Made by a program: the position numbers and the translations under genes. Shown here piece by piece: positions 49,917 to 61,403 of a stretch of DNA of 64,000 nucleotides (position 1 is its first letter; each line of letters begins with the position of its first letter). Source of the DNA: JASHPR01 sp963815375 (GTDB lineage: Bacteria > Actinomycetota > Actinomycetes > Streptosporangiales > Streptosporangiaceae); contig CAWFGX010000001.1 in assembly GCA_963815375.1 (NCBI GenBank), positions 1,798,001-1,862,000 on the forward strand, in the 5' to 3' direction. The notes under the pieces were generated by a model, which saw only the letters and a list, made by a program, of their open reading frames with translations, made no database searches and was not told the DNA's origin.

Positions 49917-51164
49917 TCAGACCACGATCGCCTGGTAGATCATCTGGCGCAGTTGCGTCCGGATCGGGTACGCGCTCGACGGCATGAACTGGGTGCAGAA
50001 GCTCGCGGTCAGCTGCTCAGCCGGGTCGACGAAGAACACGGTCGAGGCCGCGCCGCCCCAGGAATACTCGCCCTCCGAGCCGAGCGTCTTGCGGTCAGCA
50101 CCGTTGATCACGACCGCGAAGCCCAAGCCGAACCCGACGCCCCGCTGCGGCGACCGCGGGTCCAGCGGCCTGCCGAACGTGTCCAGGTCCACCCCGCCCG
50201 GCAGGTGGTTGCGGGTCATGTAGGCCACGGTCCGCGGGCCGAGCAGGCGCACGCCATCCAGCTCGCCTGCCGGGCTGTCCGGCAGGCCGAGCAGCATCTG
50301 GGTAAACCGGTGGTAGTCGGCCGCGGTGGACACCAGTCCCCCGCCGCCGCTGAGCATGTCCGGCCGGCGCCTGCCCACCCTGCCCATGCGCTCCAGCAGG
50401 AAAAGCCTGCCGTCCGCACCGGCCGTGTACAGCTCCCCGAGCCGGCCAGCGTCCGACTCCGGTGCCCAGAAGGCGGTGTCGGTCATGCCGAGCGGGCCGA
50501 GGATCCTGCTGGCGAAGAACTCGTCCAGGGGCTGGCCGGAGACCACCTCCACGACCCGTCCGAGCACATCCGTAGCGACCGAATAGTTCCACTCCGAGCC
50601 CGGCTGGAACAGCAGCGGCTGAGCCGCCCAGGCGTCGACGCACTGCGCAAGGTCCATGCCACGCGGCTGTCCCCACTCGAACCCGGCCTCGCGGTACATC
50701 GCGTCCACCGGATGCGTGCGGTGAAAGCCATAGGTCAGGCCGGAGGTGTGGGTCATCAGGTGCCAGATCCGCACTGGCTCCGTGGCGGGCACGGTCACCG
50801 GACGGGTGTCCGACCCCCCGGCGTACACACGGACGTCGGCGAACGACGGGATGAACGCGCTCACCGGGTCGGTCAGCTCGAATGCTCCGTCTTCGTACAG
50901 CATCATCGCCGCGACCGACGTGACCGGCTTGGTCATCGAGAAGATCCGCCACAGTGTGCTGGTCTCGACTGGCAGCCCGGCGTCGGTGTCGCGTGAGCCG
51001 TAGCAGGACACGTGCGCGAGCCGGCCGTGCCTGCTGACCGTGATCAGCCAGCCGGGCAATCGGCCCTCGTCGACGTAGCGCCGGTAACGCCGGTCGAGCC
51101 GGTCCAGCCGCTCCGGGTCCAGCCCCACCTCAGCCGGCTCTGCCTCCGCCTTGAGCTCGGTCAC
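49917..51164 (-). CDS. Serine hydrolase of the beta-lactamase/esterase EstB family
   Basis: A 415-residue protein of the class C beta-lactamase-like superfamily. The SxxK motif is FSMTKPVTSVAAMM (Ser76 nucleophile, Lys79). The tyrosine motif is WNYSVATDV (Tyr194), and SWGGAASTVFFVDP stands where the KTG/HxG box is expected. LMTHTSGLTYGF and LGPLGMTDTAFW are further family marks. No signal peptide is apparent, so it is probably cytoplasmic, acting as an esterase or D-amino-peptidase-type enzyme rather than a resistance lactamase. It is divergent from the GH63-like gene across about 125 bp. Confidence 0.88.
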   Translation of the reverse strand: MTELKAEAEPAEVGLDPERLDRLDRRYRRYVDEGRLPGWLITVSRHGRLAHVSCYGSRDTDAGLPVETSTLWRIFSMTKPVTSVAAMMLYEDGAFELTDPVSAFIPSFADVRVYAGGSDTRPVTVPATEPVRIWHLMTHTSGLTYGFHRTHPVDAMYREAGFEWGQPRGMDLAQCVDAWAAQPLLFQPGSEWNYSVATDVLGRVVEVVSGQPLDEFFASRILGPLGMTDTAFWAPESDAGRLGELYTAGADGRLFLLERMGRVGRRRPDMLSGGGGLVSTAADYHRFTQMLLGLPDSPAGELDGVRLLGPRTVAYMTRNHLPGGVDLDTFGRPLDPRSPQRGVGFGLGFAVVINGADRKTLGSEGEYSWGGAASTVFFVDPAEQLTASFCTQFMPSSAYPIRTQLRQMIYQAIVV

Positions 51165-51275
51165 CGCACCCTCCTGTCCGTCCCGTGCTTGCGCCTGCTG
51201 CTCCGCCCTGATCCTCCAGCCCCGGGCGGCAGGCCGTCTAGCCCGCCCGAATCGCAGGCTCTCCAGCCCGGCCGG

Positions 51276-51281
51276 TACGAT
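51276..51281 (+). promoter_or_regulatory. TACGAT -10 box before the GH63-like gene
   Basis: TACGAT ends 7 nt before GTG 51289, which is in frame with the conserved protein. The same spacing occurs at 2749 and 28431 in this window. It supports GTG 51289 as a leaderless start. Confidence 0.5.
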
Positions 51282-51288
51282 CCGGCGC

Positions 51289-54051
<2,763 letters not shown>

Positions 54052-54170
54052 CGCCGCCTCGGCTCGGCATTCATTAGCCGGGTATCGCCTCAGCAAATAC
54101 GGCTGACAGGATTCCCCGCTAATGGGCGACCATCACAAACGGCTGACCTGCCCGCGCGATGATGGGAGGC

Positions 54171-54716
54171 ATGGCCGATCTCTCAGATGCCGCGCAGCGG
54201 GCTACAGCGCTGCTTTCCCAGATCGCTGACGGAGACTGGACCCAGGCCCGCGGTGACTTCGACGAGACGATGGCGGGCGCCCTCGATGATGACGGGCTCG
54301 CCACCTCGTGGGCACAGGTCACCACCGAGTCCGGCCAGTACCTGAGCCAGGGGAATCCGGCCGTGACGCACTCCGGTGCCCTCACGAACGTCACCGTGCC
54401 GCTGGAGTTCGAGGACGCCACGATGTACGGCCAGGTGTCCTTCGACCCCGACGGCAAGGTTGCCGGGCTGCACTTCCTGCTCAGCGACCCGAACGAAGGC
54501 CCGGACCCGTCGCTGCCGGCCCGCCTGGTTCTCCGGTGCTCCAACGGGCACCTGTACACCGCGGCCCGGGACGCGCTGCTGTACCGGTCGATACATTTCG
54601 GCACGACGCAGTTCCGCCCCTGCCCGGTCGACCACAAGTGGCGAACAGCGAAGTTCGTGGACCTGAACACGCTAACCCTTGCCGAACTGGAGGAAGCCCA
54701 AAGCAACTCTGTCTGA
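54171..54716 (+). CDS. DUF3887-like domain protein with a C-terminal cysteine-containing module
   Basis: A 181-residue protein. Residues about 8-100 (ALLSQIADGDWTQARGDFDETMAGAL, SWAQVTTESGQYLSQG, VSFDPDGKVAGLHFL) match the DUF3887 fold, an NTF2-like domain common in extracytoplasmic proteins, though no signal is seen here. The C-terminal part (RLVLRCSNGHLYTAARDALLY, FRPCPVDHKWRTAKFVD) has paired Cys/His positions that could bind zinc. The true start could be 54159, 54162 or 54171; GGGAGG lies just before the last. Function is unknown. It is 119 bp downstream of the glycosidase gene and convergent with the propeller gene. Confidence 0.72.
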   Translation: MADLSDAAQRATALLSQIADGDWTQARGDFDETMAGALDDDGLATSWAQVTTESGQYLSQGNPAVTHSGALTNVTVPLEFEDATMYGQVSFDPDGKVAGLHFLLSDPNEGPDPSLPARLVLRCSNGHLYTAARDALLYRSIHFGTTQFRPCPVDHKWRTAKFVDLNTLTLAELEEAQSNSV

Positions 54717-54735
54717 CCGATGCCAGCGCCAGTGC

Positions 54736-56238
54736 TCAGCCGGGCCAGGAACCGGTGCTGTAGGCGGTGACGGTCCCGGTGTACTTGCCGCCCGTGCAGT
54801 CGGCCGTCGGGCACACGGGGAACGACAGCAGGACGTTCCCGGCCAGCGTGAACGACGGCTGGTTGTCGATGCCGGCCGGATACGTGGTGCCCGGGCCGTA
54901 GGACATGCTCCCGTCCGACGCTGACAGCAGCGCCAGGGTCATTCCAGTCGTCCCGATGTCGTCACCGCCGGTGCCACCCACGCTCTCGATCACATCGATC
55001 ACGCCGTTGGGGCCTGCGCCGATCACGCTCACCGGGAAGAGGGCGTTGTTCGGGTCCTCGCCCTGGATCTCACTGTGCCGATTGGTTGACTGCTCGCCCC
55101 AGTAGATGGTCTTGTACCAGCGCAGCCGGGCTGTAGTGAGGTCGATCGCCGCTATCTGGTTGACCTCGTCGTTATTGCGCAGCAGCAGGTTCTGCCCGAT
55201 GTACAGGGTGCTGCCGCTGATGGCCATGCCTGGCGGGGACAGCCCTTCGCTCAGGTTCTCGATGTAGTTGTGGGCTCCGGTCGAGGTCCACGGCAGCGTG
55301 CGCTGTTGCACCCCTCCAGCCGGGATGATGATGACGTCAGGCGTCGCGGGTGCGGTCGGGGCGCCCGTGCATCCGGACAGTACGTATCCGTCTGCGGCCC
55401 ACAGCGTGGGGTAATCAGAAGCCGCCACGCAGGATCCGTCCTGCAGGCCGGTCTGGGCGAGCACGGAACCGTTCTGCAGCGCCATCTGATACAGCTGGTC
55501 ATCGCCGTTGGCGCAGTGGGTGACCGCGTAAATCCACGGCCCCGTGATCGCGGCGTCTTCTACGTCGCAGCCGACGGCCGGGATGCTCTTCGACGCGCTC
55601 GACCAGTCGAGGGCGCCGGTGGCGAGGTTGCGGACCTGTAGCGGCCCACCAGCGCCGTCCCTGGCGGCAGTCACGACGTCGAAACGGCCGTTACCCGCCC
55701 AGAACTGGGCCCCATCGGCAGACGCCACGCTCGGCGGCAGATGCCACAGCTGGCGGCCGGTGGCGATGTCAATGCCGTCAATGCCGGCCGGTCCACTGCC
55801 GTATGTGTAGTCGAACACGCCAACGCCGTTGTCAGTGCTGGCGCTCAGCCGGAGGATTGAGGGATACGCCTGGCCAGCCTGCCCTTCCGGGCCGGCCAGC
55901 AATGACGACGGAGCCTTGGGAGTGTGCCACTCCCAGGCGACGCGCCCGGTTCGGAGCCCGTAGCCAGCCAGCACCCCGTTGCCCGAGCACGCCACGGCCA
56001 GCCCGTCCGCTATCCACGGCATGCCGGCGCTGGAACAGCTATCCCCCACCAGGCTGTGGGCCGTCCACATCGTCGCGAGCCCGCTGGTGGGCGGGCCCGT
56101 GCCGGAACTCAGACGCACCCCCAGGTACGTTCCTCCAGCGACCACGACGACAACGGCGGCCACAATGGCGGCCAGCCGACGGGTCGGCCTGCGACGGCGC
56201 TGGTCAGCGGCCGTTCCAGCTGCCTCCGAGGTATTCAC
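54736..56238 (-). CDS. Membrane-anchored PQQ-like beta-propeller protein
   Basis: A 500-residue protein. A basic N-terminus with RRRRPTRRLAAIVAAVVVVVAGGTYLG provides one transmembrane anchor, so the rest is extracellular. The remainder consists of repeated beta-blades with Trp-containing turns such as TGRVAWEWHTPK, TGRQLWHLPPS, TGALDWSSASK and TARLRWYKTIYW, the pattern of PQQ-like (quinoprotein) propellers. The cofactor residues of true PQQ enzymes are not evident, so binding or scaffolding is more likely. GTG 56238 is chosen from GGAGG five bases upstream. Ligand and partner unknown. Confidence 0.82.
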   Translation of the reverse strand: MNTSEAAGTAADQRRRRPTRRLAAIVAAVVVVVAGGTYLGVRLSSGTGPPTSGLATMWTAHSLVGDSCSSAGMPWIADGLAVACSGNGVLAGYGLRTGRVAWEWHTPKAPSSLLAGPEGQAGQAYPSILRLSASTDNGVGVFDYTYGSGPAGIDGIDIATGRQLWHLPPSVASADGAQFWAGNGRFDVVTAARDGAGGPLQVRNLATGALDWSSASKSIPAVGCDVEDAAITGPWIYAVTHCANGDDQLYQMALQNGSVLAQTGLQDGSCVAASDYPTLWAADGYVLSGCTGAPTAPATPDVIIIPAGGVQQRTLPWTSTGAHNYIENLSEGLSPPGMAISGSTLYIGQNLLLRNNDEVNQIAAIDLTTARLRWYKTIYWGEQSTNRHSEIQGEDPNNALFPVSVIGAGPNGVIDVIESVGGTGGDDIGTTGMTLALLSASDGSMSYGPGTTYPAGIDNQPSFTLAGNVLLSFPVCPTADCTGGKYTGTVTAYSTGSWPG

Positions 56239-56529
56239 ATGTTCCTCCCGTGTCCTGGCCCCAGAACTACGCAATCGCCATTTCATGCCATTACCGGGCA
56301 TTACTGGCCAGAAATTACCAGGCCACGGTAGCGACCCGGTAGCACTGAACTAGCACAGGCGGTCCGGAGCTCCCCGCACACCCGCGCGGCATTGTGCTGT
56401 TACCACAGCCCGGGCACCATCACCGCCTTGTCAGCGCCCCGCAACCCCAGCAGGGGCCCCGCGCTGCGGCTGCGAGCGCCGCCCAACCCCCAAAGCAGGG
56501 ACCACACGCCAGGGCTGTCTACTCGGCGC

Positions 56530-57081
56530 TCAGGGCTTCCCGTTCTGGCCAGAACGGATGTCGGCTGGCCGGAAGAAAGCTTCCAGCCGTGCCTGGCCGG
56601 GACTGAGATCCAGCCAGGCGCCGGTAAACGAGAGGATCGCGATCGCGGCCGTCGGGTACTTGGCCGCCACCCTGGCCAGGGCCGGTGCCTCCGCGGCTGC
56701 AGGATGCTCGCGGGCGAGGTCGAGGGTCAGCAGCTGCATCGCAGGATCGTGGCCGACGATGAGCACGGACTCGATCTCCAGTGGGGTCTGCCGGGCCAGG
56801 GCCAGCAGCTCCGTGCTGGTCGCGTGGTACACCCGCGGCTCATAGCTGACAGGAGGGCTGGCGCCCAGCGCCTGCTGCACAAGCTCCCAGGTCTCGCGGG
56901 CGCGCCTGGCGGTGGAGCACAGCACGAGACCGGGCACGTGGCCCGACGCGCGCAGCCAGCGGCCTGCGCCCGGGGCGTCCTTGCGGCCGCGGGATGCCAG
57001 CGGGCGTTCGTGGTCGGCAACGCCGTCAGGCCAGGCTGACTTCGCGTGCCGCAGCAGCATCAGCCGCCGGTCACCCGCCAT
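56530..57081 (-). CDS. SixA-like histidine phosphatase
   Basis: A 183-residue protein of the histidine phosphatase superfamily. It begins RRLMLLRHAKSAWPDGVADHERPLASRG, the RHG-type box (Arg11, His12) in its SixA form. The second catalytic His is in VLIVGHDPAMQLL. SixA proteins dephosphorylate phosphohistidine in signalling proteins; others act on small phosphoesters. ATG at 57081 is the last before the conserved strand, and 11 bp separate it from the DUF1330 gene, so they are probably one operon. The tail includes ADIRSGQNGKP. Confidence 0.85.
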   Translation of the reverse strand: MAGDRRLMLLRHAKSAWPDGVADHERPLASRGRKDAPGAGRWLRASGHVPGLVLCSTARRARETWELVQQALGASPPVSYEPRVYHATSTELLALARQTPLEIESVLIVGHDPAMQLLTLDLAREHPAAAEAPALARVAAKYPTAAIAILSFTGAWLDLSPGQARLEAFFRPADIRSGQNGKP

Positions 57082-57092
57082 CGCTCCGGCCC

Positions 57093-57383
57093 CTATCCGG
57101 CTCCCTCGACCAGCACGAGGCTGCCCGTTGAGGTGCGGTGGCGGATCGCCATCGCTGCCTGGTAATCCTGCGACTCGTGCCACCGCCGGGCGTCGTCGGC
57201 GCTGGCGAACTCGATTATCACCAGGCGGCTGGGCTGCCAGCCGCCTTCCAGCGTCTGATGACTGCCGCCGCGGACAAGGAACCGGCCGCCGTACGGCTCC
57301 AGCGTGCCAGGCACCAGCGCTATGTACTCCTGGTACGCCTCCTGGTCGTGGACGTCGATGTCCGCGATCACGTACGCCGTCAT
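57093..57383 (-). CDS. DUF1330 family protein
   Basis: A 96-residue ferredoxin-like dimeric barrel protein. The family pattern is clear: AYVIADIDVHDQEAYQEYIALVP at the start, YGGRFLVRGGSHQTLEG and RLVIIEFASADDARRWHES, and a final beta strand. No catalytic function is established for the family. It is upstream of the SixA-like gene (11 bp) and downstream of a PLDc_N-like membrane gene. Confidence 0.88.
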   Translation of the reverse strand: MTAYVIADIDVHDQEAYQEYIALVPGTLEPYGGRFLVRGGSHQTLEGGWQPSRLVIIEFASADDARRWHESQDYQAAMAIRHRTSTGSLVLVEGAG

Positions 57384-57432
57384 TCCGGTCCCCTTTGGCT
57401 GCTCAGCCCGCCAGGCCGGCGCCCGCTGGCGC

Positions 57433-57669
57433 CTACGGGGCGGTGGTGGGAGGTCGCCGCCGCCCGAACACGAAGTACGCCAGCGGTATCACCCCGGCGG
57501 AATTGACGATCATCGACAGGGCCCAGGCCGGCTTCGGGCCACGGATCTCGCTGCTGGGCCGACGCCGGAGGTCGGCGAGCACCGCGGCCTTGAGCCCTGC
57601 TTCGGCGAGTGCGGCGGCCACGATCACCGCGCGGGTACGGGGGGACAGGTCTTTCCACCGCCTGGGCAT
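57433..57669 (-). CDS. Small membrane protein, PLDc_N-like
   Basis: A 78-residue protein. A basic start (PRRWKDLSPRTRAVIVAAAL) has a first hydrophobic helix, and a second follows (KPAWALSMIVNSAGVIPLAYFVFGRRR). The Lys-Pro-Ala-Trp turn before the last helix is typical of the PLDc_N module otherwise found at the N-terminus of cardiolipin synthases. No phospholipase domain follows, so it is a free-standing module. Role unknown. It lies 49 bp upstream of the DUF1330 gene. Confidence 0.72.
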   Translation of the reverse strand: MPRRWKDLSPRTRAVIVAAALAEAGLKAAVLADLRRRPSSEIRGPKPAWALSMIVNSAGVIPLAYFVFGRRRPPTTAP

Positions 57670-57679
57670 ACCCGGGAGT

Positions 57680-59389
57680 CTAGCCAGTCGGATAGACGAT
57701 CATGCCGCCTACCGAGGTGGCGTGCAGGCCCATCTTGCTGAACACCTGCATCCAGGGCGCTGACCAGGCGCGCTCGACAAGTATGGCGCCGACCCCTGCC
57801 TGGCGGACGTACGCGCGGAACCGCTGCTCCGCGGCCGGGCTCGGCGTCATCAGCTGCTCGACCGGTGGTGGCAGGGCTGTCGCGTCCGTGAGTCCCGCGT
57901 TGATGAAACCGCCGGCGATGCGGAAGTAGAAGTCCGTGTCAGCCTGGAACAGCATCCCGGCGTTGCCGCGGTCCGACACCACCACCACGATCTCGCCGGG
58001 ACGGATGTAGTTCCGGTACTCGCCGCCGCTGATGAACGCCGGGAGAGCATCGGTCGGCCGTGCCGCCGCGCCAGCACTGCCAGCGGGAATGATGTTCCCC
58101 TGGGAGGCGTGCGGCACGTACGCGAGAATGGCCCCGACGACCGCCAGGCCGAGAATCCAGCGCGCTCCCAGCAGCAGCACATTCTTTGCGGGCATTGCGA
58201 GCCACAGCGCGAGAATGATCGCGAGCACCAGGTAGCCGAAGAGCATCAGCCGGGCCGGCTCGGCGCTGCGGGCGAGCGGCAGCGACCATAGCGGGGCCCA
58301 CGGCAGCGCACCGAGCTGCCTGGTGCCGGCGACCGGGCGAGGGCCGACGGTGAGCACGACGATGAGGACGAAGACGATTACCAGGAGCCGGGTAAGCCTG
58401 CTCGACCAGGTAAGGGCGGCCAGGCCCAGCACGGTCAGCAGCAGCAGAATCCCCGATACCGGATGCACCACATAGTTCAGGTTCAGCGAGTTCGCGGGGA
58501 TCGCCTTGGTGAACCCGGCCTGGTAGTGGTGCAGCGCATAGAGCGCGTACGGCGCTGCGAGCACGACCGCCAGCACCCAGGCGACAGCGGACAGCCGGGC
58601 CAGCCTCACAATGGTCCGCCGCTGCTCGGGCCGGGCCAGCGCGTAGCCGATCAGCAGACCGGCTGCCCCGAGCGCGGTCATCTCCGCGAACGCCTCGTTG
58701 AACACGTAGAACTCGGCCGTCATCGTGAGCGCCATCAGGCCGACGAAGAGCCGATTCCCCAGCTTCCCGTCCCGCCACAGCAGCGCCAGGTACACCAGGA
58801 GCGGAAGCAGCATGATGAGGGCCAGGTTCGCCTGGCCCGCGCCGGTGTGACCGATCTCGTACGGGGAGAAGCCGTAGACGGCCCCGGCCGCCAGGGAGGC
58901 CCAGAACCGGCCGGTCAGCCGCCGGGCCACAAGGAAGGCCACCCAGGCCGAGGCCGGCGCCGAGAGCAGCAGCGTCAGGTTGAGCGCGGTAATCGGGCCG
59001 AACGCGGCGGTGACCGGGGCCATGACCAGCGCCAGCGCGGGGGTCGTGGTCGTCCAGGACAGGTCGAATCCGGCCGGTGCCCCGACCTGGCGTGAATACA
59101 GCGGGTTCAGCCCGTGTGACAGGGCATAGGGCCACCAGCGCAGACTCCAGACGTAGAAGTTCGGGTCCACAGTGGCCTGCCCGACCCGGGGCAGGCCGGG
59201 ATCGCGGAGCAGCGGAAACGCGTACAGGATGATGAAGACCGCCAGGTAGGCCGCCAGCGCCAGCAGGCCCTGGAGAGCCGGCCGCATGCCGCGGGCACGC
59301 ATGGCCGCCTGGGCCACGCCGGCTATCCGTGGCGGGGCGGTAGTGCGGTCAGCCGCGGGACCCGGCTCGTCCACCTCGCTCGCTGTCAT
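57680..59389 (-). CDS. Polytopic membrane protein, GT-C/YfhO-like
   Basis: A 569-residue protein with about twelve helices. After the first (LLALAAYLAVFIILYAFPLL) comes the loop PNFYVWSLRWWPYALSHGLNPLYSRQVGAPAGFDLSW, of the type seen in YfhO and other GT-C glycosyltransferases of glycan and teichoic acid modification. The C-terminal 110 residues are a soluble extracytoplasmic domain. Its start overlaps the stop of the GT2 gene (ATGA), so a lipid-phosphate sugar made by that enzyme is its likely donor. The specific sugar is unknown. Confidence 0.72.
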   Translation of the reverse strand: MTASEVDEPGPAADRTTAPPRIAGVAQAAMRARGMRPALQGLLALAAYLAVFIILYAFPLLRDPGLPRVGQATVDPNFYVWSLRWWPYALSHGLNPLYSRQVGAPAGFDLSWTTTTPALALVMAPVTAAFGPITALNLTLLLSAPASAWVAFLVARRLTGRFWASLAAGAVYGFSPYEIGHTGAGQANLALIMLLPLLVYLALLWRDGKLGNRLFVGLMALTMTAEFYVFNEAFAEMTALGAAGLLIGYALARPEQRRTIVRLARLSAVAWVLAVVLAAPYALYALHHYQAGFTKAIPANSLNLNYVVHPVSGILLLLTVLGLAALTWSSRLTRLLVIVFVLIVVLTVGPRPVAGTRQLGALPWAPLWSLPLARSAEPARLMLFGYLVLAIILALWLAMPAKNVLLLGARWILGLAVVGAILAYVPHASQGNIIPAGSAGAAARPTDALPAFISGGEYRNYIRPGEIVVVVSDRGNAGMLFQADTDFYFRIAGGFINAGLTDATALPPPVEQLMTPSPAAEQRFRAYVRQAGVGAILVERAWSAPWMQVFSKMGLHATSVGGMIVYPTG

Positions 59390-60411
59390 CGCATCGGCAT
59401 CGGCGGACGGCCACGGGGGGATGCGGCCGGCCGCCGGAAGCCGTCCGCCGTGGAGTCGGGTGCGTCGTCAGGCCAGCTGTCAAAGCCACGCGCCTCGCGC
59501 ACCAGGTAGAGCGGCCGCGCCCTGGTCTCGTCATAGACCCTGGCGACGTACTGGCCGACCATGCCCATCACCATGAGCTGCACACCGCTAAGGAAGGCGA
59601 TCGTCACCAGCAAAGACGCATAGCCGGGCACCAGGGGCAGCCCGGCCAGCTTCAGCGCAATCGCCACTAGCCCGTAACAGACAGACAGCACCGCGATCGT
59701 GAAGCCCCCGACCAGGGCGAACCGCAACGGCGCGGTAGAGAACCCGAGCAGGGCATCGGCGGCAAACCTGAGCATCTTGTGCAGCGGGTACTTGCTGGTC
59801 CCCGCGTGCCGGACATCCCTGTCGTAGGGCACTGCGGCCTGCCGGAACCCGATCCACGAGAACATCCCGCGGACGTACCTGTTGTGCTCACGCATCGACA
59901 GGAATGCGTCGAGGGCCTTGCGGTCGATGAGCCGGAAATCACCGGCATCCACCGTCTGCTCGACGCTGGCCACGCGGCTCAGCAGGCTGTAGAAACCGCT
60001 CGCGGTCGCGGTCTTGAACCTGGTCTCGCCGGGCCGGCGCTGCCTGACCGCGTAGACGACCTCGTATCCCTCCTGCCACTTGGCGGCCATCTCCAGGATG
60101 ACCTCCGGCGGGTCCTGAAGGTCGGCGTCCATCACAACGACCGCCTGGCCCGAGGCGTTGTCCATCCCGGCGGTGATCGCGAGCTGGTGCCCGAAATTGC
60201 GGGAGAGCTGGATCACCTTGAACCGCGGGTCAACGCCGTGAGCGTCCACCATGAGCTGGTAGCTGGAGTCCCTGCTGCCGTCGTCGACAAGCACGGCCTC
60301 GGCCCGGCCGTCGAGCTTGTCCATGATCTCGCGTAGCCGTCTGACCAGCTCCGCGATCGACTCTTCCTCGTTGTACACCGGCACAACGATGGAGTACTTC
60401 AGCGCGTCCAT
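59386..60411 (-). CDS. Family 2 glycosyltransferase, GtrB/ArnC-type polyprenyl-phosphate sugar synthase
   Basis: A 341-residue enzyme. The GT-A domain shows YSIVVPVYNEEESIAELVRRL, VLVDDGSRDSSYQLM, NFGHQLAITAGMDNASG, VVMDADLQDPPEVILEM (DxD motif) and VYAVRQRRPGE. YVRGMFSWIGFRQ is typical of the GtrB group. Two C-terminal helices (FALVGGFTIAVLSVCYGLVAI, YASLLVTIAFLSGVQLMVMG) follow. It makes undecaprenyl-phosphate-linked glucose or another sugar. ATG 60411 is chosen as the codon directly before the first strand. It overlaps the GT-C gene by 4 bp. Confidence 0.9.
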   Translation of the reverse strand: MDALKYSIVVPVYNEEESIAELVRRLREIMDKLDGRAEAVLVDDGSRDSSYQLMVDAHGVDPRFKVIQLSRNFGHQLAITAGMDNASGQAVVVMDADLQDPPEVILEMAAKWQEGYEVVYAVRQRRPGETRFKTATASGFYSLLSRVASVEQTVDAGDFRLIDRKALDAFLSMREHNRYVRGMFSWIGFRQAAVPYDRDVRHAGTSKYPLHKMLRFAADALLGFSTAPLRFALVGGFTIAVLSVCYGLVAIALKLAGLPLVPGYASLLVTIAFLSGVQLMVMGMVGQYVARVYDETRARPLYLVREARGFDSWPDDAPDSTADGFRRPAASPRGRPPMPMR

Positions 60412-60581
60412 CCGGTATCCCGTGCCCACATGACCTTGATTGCGTCCCGGCGCTAACCTGCAGGTTCTCGCCACGGCTGCCCGGGGCCTGGCGGGGCGTA
60501 CGCGAGCAGGGCTAACAACTTACCCGAGAGCGGCCAGACCGGGTGCTGCGATGCCCTGCGGCCGGGCTGGTTACACCATAG

Positions 60582-61280
60582 CTAAGCCGGGCGGTGGGCA
60601 CGCAGCAGCAGCGAAACGCCGGGCAAGGACCTGACCGGAAGGTAACGCTCGGCGATGATGACAGCAGTCAGCGCCCCGTTGACCAGCGGGGAAACCTCGC
60701 CGAGATCGCTTCCTGAGGAGAACTTCCTCCGGACAGCCACGGCCGGGCGGAGCAGCACGTTCCAGCTCCACATCGCGTCAATGGTCAGGCCGGCCTTCTC
60801 GATGAGACTGGCCAGCCCGGGCCGGGCGTACCGGCGCACGTGCCCGACCGCTGCGTCGTGCTCGGACCAGAGCGCCATGTCGCAGGGCACCGCGATCAGT
60901 GCTGTCCCGCCGGGCTGCAGGACCCTGGTGATCTCGGCCGCTGCCAGGTAGTCCTCGTCGATGTGCTCGAGCACGTCGAACGCGGTCACCAGGCCGCAGG
61001 TTCCTGAGCGGACCGGGATCTCCCGGGCATCGGCCCGGCCCACCGCGATACCCCGGGATCGGGCGACGCCAGCCGCGGCATCCGAGTACTCGAGCGCGAC
61101 GACCTGCCAGCCGTGCTCCTTGAGGACCCGTGTATTGCCGCCACCGGCGGCGCCGATGTCCACAGCCCGGCCAGGCCCCGGCAGCCGCCGGAGCTGCCTG
61201 CGCAGGATGGCACGGCGCTCCCGGTACCACCAGTGGCTGTCTTCCAGCGAGGTCAGCAGCTCGAGCTCAGCAGTTTCCAC
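60582..61280 (-). CDS. Class I SAM-dependent methyltransferase
   Basis: A 232-residue enzyme. Motif I is AVDIGAAGGGNTRVLKEHG; VVALEYSDAAAGVARSRG, LVTAFDVLEHIDEDYL and RVLQPGGTALIAVPCDMALWSEHD follow. The N-terminal segment EDSHWWYRERRAIL is common in methyltransferases of polysaccharide clusters. GTG 61280 is preferred because the similar part starts there; earlier codons in the same frame lack support. A hydrophobic segment near the C-terminus (LTAVIIAERYL) is short. It completes the small glycan block 57.7-61.3 kb. Confidence 0.85.
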   Translation of the reverse strand: METAELELLTSLEDSHWWYRERRAILRRQLRRLPGPGRAVDIGAAGGGNTRVLKEHGWQVVALEYSDAAAGVARSRGIAVGRADAREIPVRSGTCGLVTAFDVLEHIDEDYLAAAEITRVLQPGGTALIAVPCDMALWSEHDAAVGHVRRYARPGLASLIEKAGLTIDAMWSWNVLLRPAVAVRRKFSSGSDLGEVSPLVNGALTAVIIAERYLPVRSLPGVSLLLRAHRPA

Positions 61281-61403
61281 GGCCTCACTTTTACCCCATC
61301 GCACCGGGGTACCGCTCAGGTAGCCGGCAATGCACCGTGCGGCGCGGCCGCCTGCGACGGCAGTGATAATTGATACGCGGTCGGGCTCGGGGAGGGATGT
61401 CGG

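Noticed and set aside
49917..51164. Beta-lactamase resistance gene
   Set aside because: The SxxK motif is present but no signal peptide is seen and the third box does not match KTG; the esterase/peptidase branch fits better.
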